The position numbers were made by a program, and so were the translations under genes. Below, piece after piece: positions 49,919 to 59,535 of a stretch of 64,000 nucleotides of DNA. Source of the DNA: Marinithermofilum abyssi. GTDB taxonomy: Bacteria; Bacillota; Bacilli; Thermoactinomycetales; DSM-45169. Every line of letters starts with the position of its first letter. Within the stretch, counting starts at the first letter, position 1. The stretch is from NCBI RefSeq assembly GCF_014641195.1, contig NZ_BMHQ01000008.1:1-64000 (forward strand), written 5' to 3'. The notes beneath the pieces are model-generated. The model saw only the letters and a program-made list of their open reading frames with translations, ran no database searches and was not told the origin of the DNA.

Positions 49919-50339
49919 CGCGCTTCCCTTCTTCCGTCGCTTCTATGATAGTCTCCATCATTTCTCTCAGCCTCGCCGACTGTCCGGTCAGGTACCAATA
50001 CCCCACCAAGGCTTCCACCCCGGTGCTGTAGCGGTAATCGGTGGCTTTGGCATTGCGGGGGACGCTTTTGGACTTCGCATTGCGCCCCCGCTTTAAGATA
50101 TCCAGCTCCTCTTCCGTGAGACAGGACTCCACCCGCCGAACCGCCTCCGCCTGGGCCCCGGCGGATACATACCGGACAGCGGTCTGTTGCAGCTCATGGG
50201 GTTTGTTTACCCCATCCGCCACCAAATAGTACCGGACATACAGCTCATAGACAGCATCTCCCACATAAGCCAACAGGAGAGGATTCAACTCCCGGGGGTG
50301 TTTGGGAAGTGGCTTGTCTGTCATCCCGACTTCCAACAT
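49911..50339 (-). CDS. mrnC: Mini-ribonuclease III (MrnC)
   Basis: 142 residues: an RNase III catalytic domain without a dsRNA-binding domain. LLAYVGDAVYELYVRYYLV contains the catalytic aspartate, and the second acidic site is in STGVEALVGYWYLTG. MrnC matures 23S rRNA ends in B. subtilis. The start is uncertain: a GTG at 50360 and ATGs at 50339 and 50324 are in frame; I chose 50339 (weak GAAGTGAG upstream). Overlap or near-contact with cysS suggests coupling. Confidence 0.9.
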   Translation of the reverse strand: MLEVGMTDKPLPKHPRELNPLLLAYVGDAVYELYVRYYLVADGVNKPHELQQTAVRYVSAGAQAEAVRRVESCLTEEELDILKRGRNAKSKSVPRNAKATDYRYSTGVEALVGYWYLTGQSARLREMMETIIEATEEGKRDE

Positions 50340-50344
50340 GCCGC

Positions 50345-51745
50345 TCACTTCTTTCTCCACCGCGTTCCCTGGGGCGTATCTTCCAAAATGATCCCCATTT
50401 CCTGAAGCCGGTCGCGAATTTCGTCCGCCCGGGCAAAGTTCCGCTCCTTCCGCGCCTGGATCCGTTCTTCGATCAACGCCTCGATCTCGCTGTCCAGGAT
50501 TTCTTCTGGTTCCAGCTCCATCAATCCCAAAATATCAGAACCGAATACCCGGAACCATTGCAGAATCCGTTCCAGCGATTGTTTGGATACCACATCCTTC
50601 GCCACCCAATCATTGGCGAATTTGACGCCGTCAAACAGGACGCTGATGGCATTGGCGGTATTGAAGTCGTCATCCATCGCTTCTTCAAAGGCTTGGGTCA
50701 ATTCTTTCAACCGGGCTTCCACGGCCGAACTCGGCTCGCCATCCACCGCTGCTTCCATCCGATGGCGCAGGTTCGTGACAACCGTGTCAAACCGTTCCAA
50801 TGCTCCTTCGAATTGCCGGATCGTATCATAACGAAAGGAAATCGGGTTGCGGTAGTGGGCCGACAGCAAAAAATAACGCAATGCCCGCGGTTCGTATTCT
50901 TCCCGCAGCTCTTTTACTCGGACGATATTGCCGAGGGATTTGGACATTTTTTCATTGCCCATATTGATGTAGCCGTTATGGAGCCAGTATTGGGCAAAGG
51001 TTTCCCCCGTCCAGCATTCGCTTTGCGCGATTTCGTTTTCATGGTGGGGGAAGCAGAGATCCATCCCGCCGGCGTGAATATCGATGCTGTCACCCAGGTA
51101 TTTCCGTGCCATTGCAGAGCATTCGATGTGCCAGCCGGGCCGCCCTTTGCCCCAGGGACTGTCCCAACTGATCTCGCCGGGTTTGGCCGCCTTCCACAAG
51201 GCAAAGTCCAACGGATTCTCCTTTCGTTCGTTCACTTCGATCCGAGCCCCGGACTTCAATTCATCGATGGATTGATGGGACAGCTTTCCGTAATCTTCTT
51301 TGCTGAGGGAACGGAAATATACATCTCCGTTTATTTCATAAGCATGTCCTTTGTCGATCAGATTTTGGATCGCCTCGATCATCTCCGGGATGTGTTCGGT
51401 CGCCCGGGGATGTACGTCTGCCCGCTTAACTCCCAGCGCGTCCATATCTTCGAAATAAGCGGCGATATAGCGTTCCGCCAATTCCGGTACCGCAACCCCT
51501 TCCTCCTGCGCCGCTTTAATCAGCTTGTCATCGACATCGGTGAAGTTTTGTACGTAGGTCACTTCAAATCCTTTGTATTGCAAATAGCGCCGGACCACAT
51601 CGAAAAAGACAAACACCCGGGCATTTCCGATATGGATGTAGTTGTAGACGGTCGGCCCGCATACATACATCTTCACCTTGTTATCTGTAAGCGGCCGAAG
51701 CTCTTCTCGAGTCCGGGTCAAGGTATTATACAGACGCGTAGTCAT
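50345..51745 (-). CDS. cysS: Cysteinyl-tRNA synthetase
   Basis: 466-residue class I enzyme. HIGH motif as [14 protein letters not shown] as KMSKSLGN, and zinc ligands in [19 protein letters not shown] and [10 protein letters not shown]. The ending [18 protein letters not shown] is family-typical. Overlaps cysE by 20 bases, so the two genes share the T-box-controlled transcript that senses uncharged tRNA-Cys. Confidence 0.97.
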   Translation of the reverse strand: MTTRLYNTLTRTREELRPLTDNKVKMYVCGPTVYNYIHIGNARVFVFFDVVRRYLQYKGFEVTYVQNFTDVDDKLIKAAQEEGVAVPELAERYIAAYFEDMDALGVKRADVHPRATEHIPEMIEAIQNLIDKGHAYEINGDVYFRSLSKEDYGKLSHQSIDELKSGARIEVNERKENPLDFALWKAAKPGEISWDSPWGKGRPGWHIECSAMARKYLGDSIDIHAGGMDLCFPHHENEIAQSECWTGETFAQYWLHNGYINMGNEKMSKSLGNIVRVKELREEYEPRALRYFLLSAHYRNPISFRYDTIRQFEGALERFDTVVTNLRHRMEAAVDGEPSSAVEARLKELTQAFEEAMDDDFNTANAISVLFDGVKFANDWVAKDVVSKQSLERILQWFRVFGSDILGLMELEPEEILDSEIEALIEERIQARKERNFARADEIRDRLQEMGIILEDTPQGTRWRKK

Positions 51746-52439
51746 CCTTCTTTTTTCCTCCTCTAAGTTCTTCCAACTCGTGTCTCACCGAATCCAGCTC
51801 CTGTCGCAAACGGCTGATCTCCTCCTCCAGCGACTGACAAGTCTCTTCAAAGGGATCAGGCAATTTGTGGTGCTCCAAATCGCAATCCACCCGCACACCG
51901 TCCTGTACCACGACTCGGCCGGGTACGCCGACTACAGTGGAGTTTGCCGGCACCTCTTTCAAAACGACAGAGCCGGCGCCGATCTTTGCATTTTTGCCGA
52001 TCCGCATGGAGCCGAGCACTTTGGCCCCCGACGCAATCAGGACACCTTCTTCCACCGTCGGGTGACGTTTGCCTTTCTCTTTCCCGGTTCCGCCCAAGGT
52101 AACCCCTTGGTAAATGGTCACCCGGTCTCCAATTTCACACGTTTCTCCGATGACGACACCCATCCCGTGATCGATGAAAACACCTTTGCCGATCTTAGCG
52201 CCCGGATGAATTTCAATCCCGGTAATAAAACGATTAAACTGAGATAAGACCCTTGCCACCAAAAACCAGTTGCGTTGATATAACCAGTGGGCGATTCGGT
52301 GCATCCAGATCGCATGCAAGCCCGAATAAGTAAGAACCACTTCAAAGGTACTCCGGGCCGCAGGATCCCGTTCAAATACCGCATCGATGTCTGCACGGAG
52401 GATTGCCCGCATTTGCTTCCAACGTTCCCGCACTCCCAA
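51726..52439 (-). CDS. cysE: Serine O-acetyltransferase CysE
   Basis: 237 residues, first step of cysteine synthesis (serine plus acetyl-CoA). Helical N-terminus, then left-handed beta-helix hexapeptides: [30 protein letters not shown] with the active-site His-Asp pair, and [32 protein letters not shown]. The C-terminal 45 residues form a predicted coiled coil ([21 protein letters not shown]). Starts with TTG 8 bases after GGGAGG. Preceded by a long leader with a cysteine T-box and another folded element. Confidence 0.95.
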   Translation of the reverse strand: MGVRERWKQMRAILRADIDAVFERDPAARSTFEVVLTYSGLHAIWMHRIAHWLYQRNWFLVARVLSQFNRFITGIEIHPGAKIGKGVFIDHGMGVVIGETCEIGDRVTIYQGVTLGGTGKEKGKRHPTVEEGVLIASGAKVLGSMRIGKNAKIGAGSVVLKEVPANSTVVGVPGRVVVQDGVRVDCDLEHHKLPDPFEETCQSLEEEISRLRQELDSVRHELEELRGGKKKDDYASV

Positions 52440-52616
52440 TGTTCCAACCTCCCTTTCAAAATCATCCGTGCCAGCCTTTCTGTCGGATGCTCCACTCGTG
52501 ACTCGATCGCCATAACGAACCCATTGATGACAAACTTGTAGGATCGCTTCGACTCTTTTGCCCGTTTCTCCCTTTCCTCCGACTTAGAAGCCTATACTGT
52601 CCACTCCAAAAGATTC

Positions 52617-52733
52617 AACGAGACGCGGCACAATGCGAAAGTGCACTCAAAAAGTACAAGCACCCGCAGGGCACACATCACGCCTGGGTCGCAAGCTCCC
52701 AGGTCGTGCTATGTGCCGCTTTTTTGTCTCGTC
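52617..52733. repeat. Nested inverted repeats in the cysE leader, terminator-like on plus
   Basis: ACGAGAC (52618-52624) pairs with GTCTCGT (52726-52732); GCGGCACA (52625-52632) with TGTGCCGC (52712-52719); inside are GTGCACT...AGT/GCAC (52641-52663) and CACGCCTGGG...CCCAGGTCGTG (52679-52708). GGGCACA at 52669-52675 can instead pair with TGTGCC at 52712-52717, an alternative fold. On the plus strand T6 (52720-52725) follows the stem. Not part of the T-box. Function unknown. Confidence 0.6.
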
Positions 52734-52929
52734 TCCTCTCTTGTCGCTGAGTTCGTCGTCAAAAGTCGCTGCTCGGTCAAAAAAGTTCTTCAGCCATTTC
52801 GAGAAACTTTGTCAGCAGCCTCCCTTATTCCTCTCACGCACTTGCCAGTTCGCGGAAAGGAGCTTAAGCACATAAACCATTCGGTCCGTCTAGTAAATGA
52901 GCTTCACACCTCATACCCATCCGTATAAT

Positions 52930-53205
52930 AAAAACGCCTCTGCAGCTATACGCTGCAGAGACGGTAACTTCCGCGGTTCCACTCTGCTTGACCAGTCTGC
53001 TTCGGATGACCGATCCCCTTCTTCCCGTAACGGCGGGCACCGGCCCCGCCTACTATCCGCAAGGAGTTCGGCGGAGCAGCTCACAGGTGCATTCGGCGAG
53101 AGAGGAAACAGGGTGCTTGCAGCCGGTGGCACCCCTCTCTGAAGAATCCTTTCCCTCGCTTACTCTCCTGATCCACGCTTTATCAAACCCTATGCGATTT
53201 TAAAT
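52930..53205 (-). promoter_or_regulatory. T-box riboswitch, cysteine-specific
   Basis: On the minus strand the leader contains the T-box sequence AGAGTGGAACCGCGG (52985-52971), a terminator CGTCTCTGCAGC/GCTGCAGAGGCG with T5 (52963-52930), and a stem I with GAGAGGGGTG...CACCC...CCTCTCTC. The probable specifier in GAATGCACC is TGC (53091-53089), a cysteine codon, matching the cysE-cysS genes downstream. Uncharged tRNA-Cys should allow readthrough. Confidence 0.9.
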
Positions 53206-53241
53206 ATATTGTACCACATTCGATTGAAAAAAACCGAAATC

Positions 53242-54729
53242 TCACCCCGAGATCACAGCATCCCGGTTGGTCAGGTAATGCTGCAGCCGGCTGATGACCG
53301 TATCCGCGCCCAACAACGAGATTGTTTCCCGCAGATCCGGGCCGTGGGTTTGGCCGGTGACGGCGGCGCGAACAGGCATAAAGAGCTGCTTTCCTTTGTA
53401 CCCAGTCTCTTTTTGTACGTTTTTCAACAGGGTTTTGACGGTGTCGGGCTCCAGATCCTCCGCCTGCTCGATCTGGCTGATGAAAGCAGCCGCTACTTCC
53501 GGCACATGTTCCTGGGCCAGTACTTCCCGGGCCTCGTCGGAATAGTCTACCTCCGTACGGAAGAACATATCGGACAACTCCACGATCTGGGCCACATAGT
53601 CCAGTTGCTCTTGATACAATCCGACCAGGCGCGTGACCCATTCCCGCTTCTCATCCGTCAGCTCTTTCGGCACCCGCCCTGCCTTTTGCAAATGCGGCAG
53701 CGCCAAGGCGGTAATGCGCTCCAGGCTGGACTGCTTGATATAGTGGTTGTTCATCCATTTCAATTTCCCGGTGTCAAATACGGCCGGAGCTTTGGAGACG
53801 CGATTCAGGGAGAAGAGATCCACCAGCTCTTCTTTGGAGAAAATCTCTTCTTCCGCTTTGTCCCCCTCCGGCGCCCATCCGAGTAAGGCCAAAAAGTTAA
53901 CGATCGCTTCGGGGAGATATCCCAGCTCTTTGTATTGGTCGATAAACTGAATCACGGATTCATCCCGTTTACTCATCTTTTTCCCGTCGGGATTCAGAAT
54001 GAGGGAAGCATGAGCAAATACGGGCGCTTCAAATCCCAGCGCTTCATAGATCAAGACCTGACGCGGCGTATTGGACAAATGCTCCTCCCCCCGCACCACG
54101 TGGGTGATTTCCATCAGAGCATCGTCTACCACCACAGCAAAGTTATAGGTGGGGCGGCCATCCGGACGGGCGACGATGAAATCGCCAATGCCGTCAGATT
54201 CAAACCGCACTTCTCCACGCACCTCATCCTGAATTACGATGGTACGCCCTTGGGGCACGCGGAAACGGATAGAGGGCTTGCGGCCTTCCGCTTCCCGCTC
54301 AGCACGCTGTTCCGGAGTCAGGTTGCGGCAACGGCCCACGTATTTCGGTGCAACACCTTCAGCGAGTTGTTTTTCCCGGTCTCGCTCCAGTTCCTCCTGC
54401 GTGCAATAGCAGGGATACGCATGGCCGGATTTCAGTAGCTTCTCCAGGTATTCCCGGTAAATATCCGTCCGTTCCATGGAACGGTACGGGGCGTGCGGGC
54501 CTCCCTTTTCCATGCCCTCATCCCAATCGATTCCGAGCCATTTAAGGCCGTCCATCTGTTTTTCCGCAGCTTGTTCTACATTCCGTTCCACATCCGTATC
54601 TTCGATCCGGACGATAAAAGAACCTCCATTTTTGCGGGCCCACAGATAACTGAAAAGCGCCGTCCGGGCTCCCCCGATATGCAGATGACCTGTAGGGCTG
54701 GGAGCATATCGTGTACGTACTTCTGCCAT
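53242..54729 (-). CDS. gltX: Glutamyl-tRNA synthetase
   Basis: 495-residue class I enzyme. HIGH motif in [24 protein letters not shown] as KMSKRDES, and the zinc-like [14 protein letters not shown] insertion. In Bacillales lacking GlnRS this enzyme usually also charges tRNA-Gln for the GatCAB route; no glnS is in the window, so that remains inference. A GAGGTGAGG site precedes the ATG. The 230 bases upstream to ispF hold no gene. Confidence 0.96.
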   Translation of the reverse strand: MAEVRTRYAPSPTGHLHIGGARTALFSYLWARKNGGSFIVRIEDTDVERNVEQAAEKQMDGLKWLGIDWDEGMEKGGPHAPYRSMERTDIYREYLEKLLKSGHAYPCYCTQEELERDREKQLAEGVAPKYVGRCRNLTPEQRAEREAEGRKPSIRFRVPQGRTIVIQDEVRGEVRFESDGIGDFIVARPDGRPTYNFAVVVDDALMEITHVVRGEEHLSNTPRQVLIYEALGFEAPVFAHASLILNPDGKKMSKRDESVIQFIDQYKELGYLPEAIVNFLALLGWAPEGDKAEEEIFSKEELVDLFSLNRVSKAPAVFDTGKLKWMNNHYIKQSSLERITALALPHLQKAGRVPKELTDEKREWVTRLVGLYQEQLDYVAQIVELSDMFFRTEVDYSDEAREVLAQEHVPEVAAAFISQIEQAEDLEPDTVKTLLKNVQKETGYKGKQLFMPVRAAVTGQTHGPDLRETISLLGADTVISRLQHYLTNRDAVISG

Positions 54730-54962
54730 GGTCCATCCTCACCTCGTTGATTCGATCCAGTTCAGGAAAGGCTCTATCCCTCTTGACGCGCTCTCTTCAA
54801 CTTGCTTGGTACACCGATGGATCCTCGCGGCGCCTTTTTCTTTCGTTTTCGACGGAAAACGGATGCACCGCATCATTTGAAAAAAATGGATTTTTATCAC
54901 CAAATGCGCATCTTGGCCAAAGAGCTTCCCACTACCCATGTTCGCTGATACAATCTTGCACC

Positions 54963-55445
54963 TTATGAAGTTTCTTTCACCAGCAGCACCACCGCCATGG
55001 CGGCGATCCCTTCTTCCCGGCCCGTAAATCCAAGCTTTTCCGTCGTAGTAGCTTTGATATTGATATCGGATAATTCCCCTTGCAACAGCTCCGCCACCCG
55101 CTCCCGCATCTGCGGAATGTAAGGAGCCATCTTCGGCTTTTGGGCGATAATGGTGGCGTCCACATTGCCGAGGCGATAGCCGGCTGCATTTACCATCTCC
55201 CACACCTGCTTCAACAATTCCGCGCTGTCTGCATCTTTATAACTCGGATCCGTATCCGGAAAATGTGTTCCGATGTCTCCTTTACCCACTGCACCCAACA
55301 CCGCATCCGTGATTGCATGGAGAAGCACATCGGCATCCGAATGCCCCACCAGTCCTACAGGATGGGGTATTTCTACGCCGCCCACGATGAGGGGACGGCC
55401 GATGGCAAACTGATGTACGTCAAAGCCTTGTCCAATTTTAAACAT
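54963..55445 (-). CDS. ispF: 2-C-methyl-D-erythritol 2,4-cyclodiphosphate synthase
   Basis: 160 residues, MEP isoprenoid pathway. Zinc ligands in GQGFDVHQF (Asp8, His10) and [29 protein letters not shown] and [29 protein letters not shown] are family blocks. It overlaps ispD by 8 bases. Confidence 0.96.
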   Translation of the reverse strand: MFKIGQGFDVHQFAIGRPLIVGGVEIPHPVGLVGHSDADVLLHAITDAVLGAVGKGDIGTHFPDTDPSYKDADSAELLKQVWEMVNAAGYRLGNVDATIIAQKPKMAPYIPQMRERVAELLQGELSDINIKATTTEKLGFTGREEGIAAMAVVLLVKETS

Positions 55446-56133
55446 CCTGGGTCCCTCGCATCTTCCAAATTGCTTCTGCTACAATCCGATCATCCGGAGT
55501 GGTCAGTTTGATATTGGTATAATCCCCTTCTACCACCCGGACATCGATACCCATCTCTTCCACCAGCATCGCATCGTCGGTGGCGAACAATCCGGCTGCC
55601 TGTCCGCGTTCATGCGCTTCCAACAGAAGCTCTCTGCGAAAAGCCTGGGGTGTTTGCACCGCCCACAACCGACTGCGATCCGGGGTTCCTTCCACCACGC
55701 CGGCGTTCGAAACCTCTTTGACCGTATCCTTGAGCGGTACGGCCAAAACGGCAGCGCCATGCATTTTCACAGCATCGAGAAGTGCGTTGATCCGATCATG
55801 GGTCACAAAGGGGCGCACAGCATCATGCACCAGCACCCACTCGCTACGCGATTCCTTCAGCGCTCGGTAGACGCTGTGCTGCCGCTCTGCGCCTCCTGTC
55901 ACCAGCCGGATCCCTTTCTCTGCTAAGCCGGAAGCGTCCAGCAACTGCACCGTCTGTTCCCAATCATCCTGACTGACAGCCACTACAATCTCATCCACTG
56001 CAGGATGCGTCACAAACACCTGTAGTGTACGGATAAGGATCGGCTCTCCCGCCAAGTGAAGAAACTGTTTGCTCTGACCCGCCCCCATCCGCTTCCCTTT
56101 CCCTGCGGCAGGAATAATTACGCCCACGCTCAC
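55438..56133 (-). CDS. ispD: 2-C-methyl-D-erythritol 4-phosphate cytidylyltransferase
   Basis: 231 residues, third step of the MEP pathway, transferring CMP from CTP. Nucleotide-binding [31 protein letters not shown] and [11 protein letters not shown] are diagnostic. I use the GTG at 56133 (AAAGGAG upstream), since the open frame to 56181 adds residues without similarity. Operon with ispF. Confidence 0.95.
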   Translation of the reverse strand: MSVGVIIPAAGKGKRMGAGQSKQFLHLAGEPILIRTLQVFVTHPAVDEIVVAVSQDDWEQTVQLLDASGLAEKGIRLVTGGAERQHSVYRALKESRSEWVLVHDAVRPFVTHDRINALLDAVKMHGAAVLAVPLKDTVKEVSNAGVVEGTPDRSRLWAVQTPQAFRRELLLEAHERGQAAGLFATDDAMLVEEMGIDVRVVEGDYTNIKLTTPDDRIVAEAIWKMRGTQDV

Positions 56134-56218
56134 CTGTTCAAAGTCTCCTTTCAACACACAGCATCGCCCGGCGACGGTCATTCCTTCGCCCGGGCGATGC
56201 GGATCAGCGCATATCCGG

Positions 56219-57301
56219 TTAAAGCGCGCGTTCCAGCAATTTGGGTTTGGCGAAAATCATTCTCCCTGCTGATGTTTGTAACACACTGGTGACAAGAACG
56301 TCAATCCGCTCTCCAATGTATTCTCGGCCGCCTTCGATGACGATCATCGTTCCATCGTCCAAATAAGCGACTCCTTGGCCATGTTCTTTCCCATCCTTAA
56401 TCACTTGGACGTTGATCTCTTCACCAGGCAAGACCACCGGCTTCACCGCATTGGCCAAATCGTTGATGTTGAGCACTTTGACTCCTTGCAGCTCGCACAC
56501 CTTGTTCAGGTTGAAATCGTTGGTCACCACTTTGCCGGAAAGCACCTTGGCAAGCTTGACCAGTTTGCTGTCCACTTCGGAAACTTCTTCAAAGTCCCCC
56601 TCGTAGATCAGGACGCGCATGTTGAGTTCTTTTTGAATCTTGTTTAGAATATCAAGCCCTCGACGGCCGCGATTCCGCTTCAGCACATCGGAAGAATCAG
56701 CGATATGCTGCAATTCTTCCAGTACAAAACTAGGAATCACCAGTGTCCCTTCAAGGAACCCGGTACGGCAAATATCTGCGATCCGCCCGTCAATAATCAC
56801 GCTGGTATCGAGGATCTTGTGCTCCACATCGTCTTTTTTTCCTTTGTCTTTGGACGGGCGTCCCATAGTAAAGAGGGAAATCAGTTCGTCACGCTTTTTG
56901 TATCCAACCCGGAAACCGAGATAACCCAATAAGGCACTGACGAACAACGGTAGTACTGCTGCAACGCCAGGCAGAGGCAGTTTGGAGATCGGCGGTTCGA
57001 TCAAAAAAGCTACGATAAGACCAAAGATCAAACCAAGGGCTCCAAACAATGTATCCGCCGCGGGTATGCGGGTCAAGCGGTCTTCACTCCACCGAATCCA
57101 CTGAACCACATTTCCTGAGAACCACATGGTGGCAATATACAGGAGGATTGCCCCCAATACAGCTCCGATGTAACGGGGGGCAGGCACATCACCGAAATTC
57201 AGCGGGGATTGGCGAAGCATCTCGAACAGAGTAGGGCCCAAATAGTATCCCAACGTTGCTCCGATCACTGCGAAAGCAAGTTGTACAAATCGTTTCAGCA
57301 C
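56219..57301 (-). CDS. yacL: PIN and TRAM domain membrane protein YacL
   Basis: 360 residues, GTG start behind AAGGAGG. Four hydrophobic segments in the first 135 residues, then a PIN domain beginning HKILDTSVIIDGRIADICRTGFLEG with acidic cluster residues, and a C-terminal TRAM domain (DGKEHGQGVAYLDDGTMIVIEGG). A predicted membrane-anchored RNA-binding nuclease-like protein; function in Bacillales is not well defined. Confidence 0.92.
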   Translation of the reverse strand: MLKRFVQLAFAVIGATLGYYLGPTLFEMLRQSPLNFGDVPAPRYIGAVLGAILLYIATMWFSGNVVQWIRWSEDRLTRIPAADTLFGALGLIFGLIVAFLIEPPISKLPLPGVAAVLPLFVSALLGYLGFRVGYKKRDELISLFTMGRPSKDKGKKDDVEHKILDTSVIIDGRIADICRTGFLEGTLVIPSFVLEELQHIADSSDVLKRNRGRRGLDILNKIQKELNMRVLIYEGDFEEVSEVDSKLVKLAKVLSGKVVTNDFNLNKVCELQGVKVLNINDLANAVKPVVLPGEEINVQVIKDGKEHGQGVAYLDDGTMIVIEGGREYIGERIDVLVTSVLQTSAGRMIFAKPKLLERAL

Positions 57302-57381
57302 GGGGCTTCACCTCCTTATTCACCATTATAGACAAACCCTACCCAGGAAAAACCTGCGAATGGGATTTTATGTGAATCCGT

Positions 57382-57873
57382 TTATGCTTTTGCGGAGGAT
57401 GTGACTGTCTCATCCAATAAGTCCAGCGCCTGCCCTTCATCCATGTTTTTGGCTAAAGCCAGTTCACTGACCAGAATCTGGCGGGCGTTGTCCAACATCT
57501 TGCGTTCCCCGGTGGAAAGTCCCTTTTCTTTTTCTCGGATCATCAGAGTACGGACGACATCAGCCATATCATATATGTTCCCGCTTTTCATTTTATCCAA
57601 ATTGGCGCGGTAACGGCGGTTCCAGTTACTTGAAACATCCGACTCGGGCACCCCCAGCCTTTGGATCACTTCTGCGATCGTCTGTTCGTCCACCACCTCG
57701 CGCAATCCGATATTGTCCACCTTGGCCATCGGAATCATCACTTTCATGTCGCCGATGGGCATCCGCATGACATAATATTTCTGTGACTCCCCGAGGATCT
57801 CCTTTTCCTCTATGGATTCGATGATTCCTGCACCGTGCATGGGATAGACCACCTTGTCGCCGACGTTGAACAA
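57382..57873 (-). CDS. CarD/CdnL-family transcriptional regulator
   Basis: 163 residues. The N-terminal RNA polymerase-interacting (Tudor-like) domain reads FNVGDKVVYPMHGAGIIESIEEKE, followed by a helical DNA-binding domain (SSNWNRRYRANLDKMKSGNIYDMADVVRTLMIREKEKGLSTGERKML). Such proteins stabilise open promoter complexes, especially at rRNA promoters. I chose TTG at 57873 behind GGAGGTG; the frame is open to 57915 but across its own promoter region. Confidence 0.92.
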   Translation of the reverse strand: MFNVGDKVVYPMHGAGIIESIEEKEILGESQKYYVMRMPIGDMKVMIPMAKVDNIGLREVVDEQTIAEVIQRLGVPESDVSSNWNRRYRANLDKMKSGNIYDMADVVRTLMIREKEKGLSTGERKMLDNARQILVSELALAKNMDEGQALDLLDETVTSSAKA

Positions 57874-57905
57874 ATAACCCACCTCCAAGGGCAATATCTT
57901 TTTCC

Positions 57906-57934
57906 AAGATATCACATCCTTGGGTAAAAGTCAA
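57906..57934 (-). promoter_or_regulatory. carD proximal promoter (sigma-A)
   Basis: TTGACT (57934-57929), 17-base spacer, TATCTT (57911-57906) on the minus strand. It would give a leader of roughly 25-30 bases, just enough for the ribosome site. Confidence 0.6.
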
Positions 57935-57950
57935 TAATTTTAAAACAAAT

Positions 57951-57980
57951 ATATTAGCACAGGGAAAACAGGTACGTCAA
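57951..57980 (-). promoter_or_regulatory. carD distal promoter (sigma-A)
   Basis: TTGACG (57980-57975), 18-base spacer, TAATAT (57956-57951) on the minus strand, upstream of the proximal carD promoter. Confidence 0.6.
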
Positions 57981-58023
57981 TATGTATTTCCCAAAAAAAT
58001 AAGGTGATGCTTTTCGCTAAAAA

Positions 58024-58053
58024 TTGACACCTCTCCTTGGCCGCCGATATAAT
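58024..58053 (+). promoter_or_regulatory. Promoter of the 58141 gene (sigma-A)
   Basis: Perfect TTGACA (58024-58029), 18-base spacer, perfect TATAAT (58048-58053). Divergent from the carD promoters; leader about 80 bases. Confidence 0.85.
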
Positions 58054-58140
58054 AAAGCTTAGATTGAATCTTCTGTCGTTTCCGGCATTCTTCACCAAAT
58101 CCGCCGGCAACCAGGCCACTGAAGGAAGAGGTGAAACCCC

Positions 58141-58536
58141 ATGAAAGATAACGGATTAAAAGAGTTTCAACTTCAGGTATCTGATTTGCTGCTCCGTCAC
58201 CGTAGTTTGTTGGATGTTTCCTCCAAATTCCAAGAATCCAACGCCCGTGTCAACCGTGCACTGATGAAGGCGGTTACCGAATGCGGATGTATCCAAGTGA
58301 AAGCCCGACGGCAACCCTTCAAAAAAGGAACCGCTTTGTCCGCCATGAAAAGGGAGCTGGAAACCCACGTTACCGGCAACTTGTGCGACCATTGTTCCGA
58401 TGTCATTCAATCGGAAATGGGGAAAAATTTATTTTATTTAACGGCATTGTGCAATACACTGGGCCTGGAATTGGAACATGTGGTAAACAACGAGGCCAAA
58501 AAACTATCCACCCTTGGTGTATTCAATTTGCGGTAA
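58141..58536 (+). CDS. Conserved Bacillales protein of unknown function
   Basis: 131-residue soluble, helical protein. Visible features: QVSDLLLRHRSLLDVSSKFQESNARVNRA, a CGC motif in TECGCIQVKA, a CxxC in NLCDHCSDV that could bind metal, and GKNLFYLTALCNTLGLELEHV. I recall similar proteins in Bacillales labelled DUF1573-containing or hypothetical, and cannot assign a role. It is driven by a consensus promoter, has a GAGGTG site, and lies alone on the plus strand between carD and pssA. Confidence 0.85.
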   Translation: MKDNGLKEFQLQVSDLLLRHRSLLDVSSKFQESNARVNRALMKAVTECGCIQVKARRQPFKKGTALSAMKRELETHVTGNLCDHCSDVIQSEMGKNLFYLTALCNTLGLELEHVVNNEAKKLSTLGVFNLR

Positions 58537-58695
58537 ACGAGCGGGGCATAAAGTCCTATCCTCATGTTCGCCGATCATCGACTATCCCCTTCCTTTCTTT
58601 TTTTAAAAATGTAAAAACCTTGTTGTATCTTTCATAACGATTTTCGTCATCAAAAAGTTGCGGAAAGTCGCACATGTTCAATTTCCGTTCACGAA

Positions 58696-58724
58696 AAAAC
58701 ACCTCCCGCAACGGGAGGTGTTTT
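58696..58724. terminator. Bidirectional terminator between convergent genes
   Basis: AAAACACCTCCCG, 3-base loop, CGGGAGGTGTTTT. It overlaps the pssA stop codon on the minus strand and can also stop readthrough from the plus-strand gene ending at 58536. Confidence 0.85.
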
Positions 58725-59436
58725 AAGGCTTCAGTTCTTCGATGGGTTCTTCCCCGTTTTCTCTTCGCCGGCGAGCCACTGACCGCTTCACTCCATAAAA
58801 AGCATAGAGGGCCAATGGAATAAAGACGATCTTCGGAAACTCCTCCGGAAAGCGCGCGGCCATCCATCCCAACAAGATAATTAGCAAGGGAGCAACCCAA
58901 TAGGCACTCCGGGGGATTCCCATCTTTTTGAAGTTGGGATACTTGATTTGGCTCACCATCAAGAAGGAGAGAAACAACATGCCCAAGACCATAAACACCG
59001 GGCTGGCCACCAGATCACTGTATAACGCCATGGTAGCCAATACTCCGCCCGCCGCGGTAATGGGCAAACCGATAAAATATCCCGGGATTCCCGGATGAAC
59101 GTTGAAACGGGCCAAACGAAGTGCACCGCAAATCGGGAAAATAGCGGTAATAATCCATCCTGTCGGACCGATCTCGTGAAGAAGAGAAGTATACATAATA
59201 AGTGCAGGTGCAACACCAAATGAGATCACATCCGACAGCGAGTCCAACTCTTTTCCGAATTCGCTCTGCGTGTTCAGCAACCGGGCAACACGACCGTCGA
59301 GACCATCGAGAAACATACCGATGATCACCATGATCGCCCCATATTTCCATTCGCCCTGAACCGCGAGAATCATGGCTACTATGCCTAAAAACAAGTTCCC
59401 AACGGTTAAAATGCTGGGCAATGCTCTTGCAAACAT
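58723..59436 (-). CDS. pssA: CDP-diacylglycerol-serine O-phosphatidyltransferase
   Basis: 237-residue membrane enzyme making phosphatidylserine. The CDP-alcohol phosphotransferase motif is complete: DGLDGRVARLLNTQSEFGKE followed by LDSLSDVISFG. About six to eight membrane helices. The soluble tail is basic/acidic (VKRSVARRRRENGEEPIEELKP). Located between disA and the carD region. Confidence 0.95.
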   Translation of the reverse strand: MFARALPSILTVGNLFLGIVAMILAVQGEWKYGAIMVIIGMFLDGLDGRVARLLNTQSEFGKELDSLSDVISFGVAPALIMYTSLLHEIGPTGWIITAIFPICGALRLARFNVHPGIPGYFIGLPITAAGGVLATMALYSDLVASPVFMVLGMLFLSFLMVSQIKYPNFKKMGIPRSAYWVAPLLIILLGWMAARFPEEFPKIVFIPLALYAFYGVKRSVARRRRENGEEPIEELKP

Positions 59437-59535
59437 GTCAGGGACCTCCTAAATGTTCGATAGATATTCGCCAGGGGCTGGGCGAAGACCCCCTCCTTCC
59501 AATGCACACGGCACGGTGTTACCATTCTAGGGAAT

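Noticed and set aside
52617-52733. Reading the folded element in the cysE leader as SRP RNA, 6S RNA or a tRNA
   Set aside because: No SRP Alu or GGAA tetraloop region, no long bubble-hairpin as in 6S, and no tRNA arms or CCA; the stems do not match any of these.
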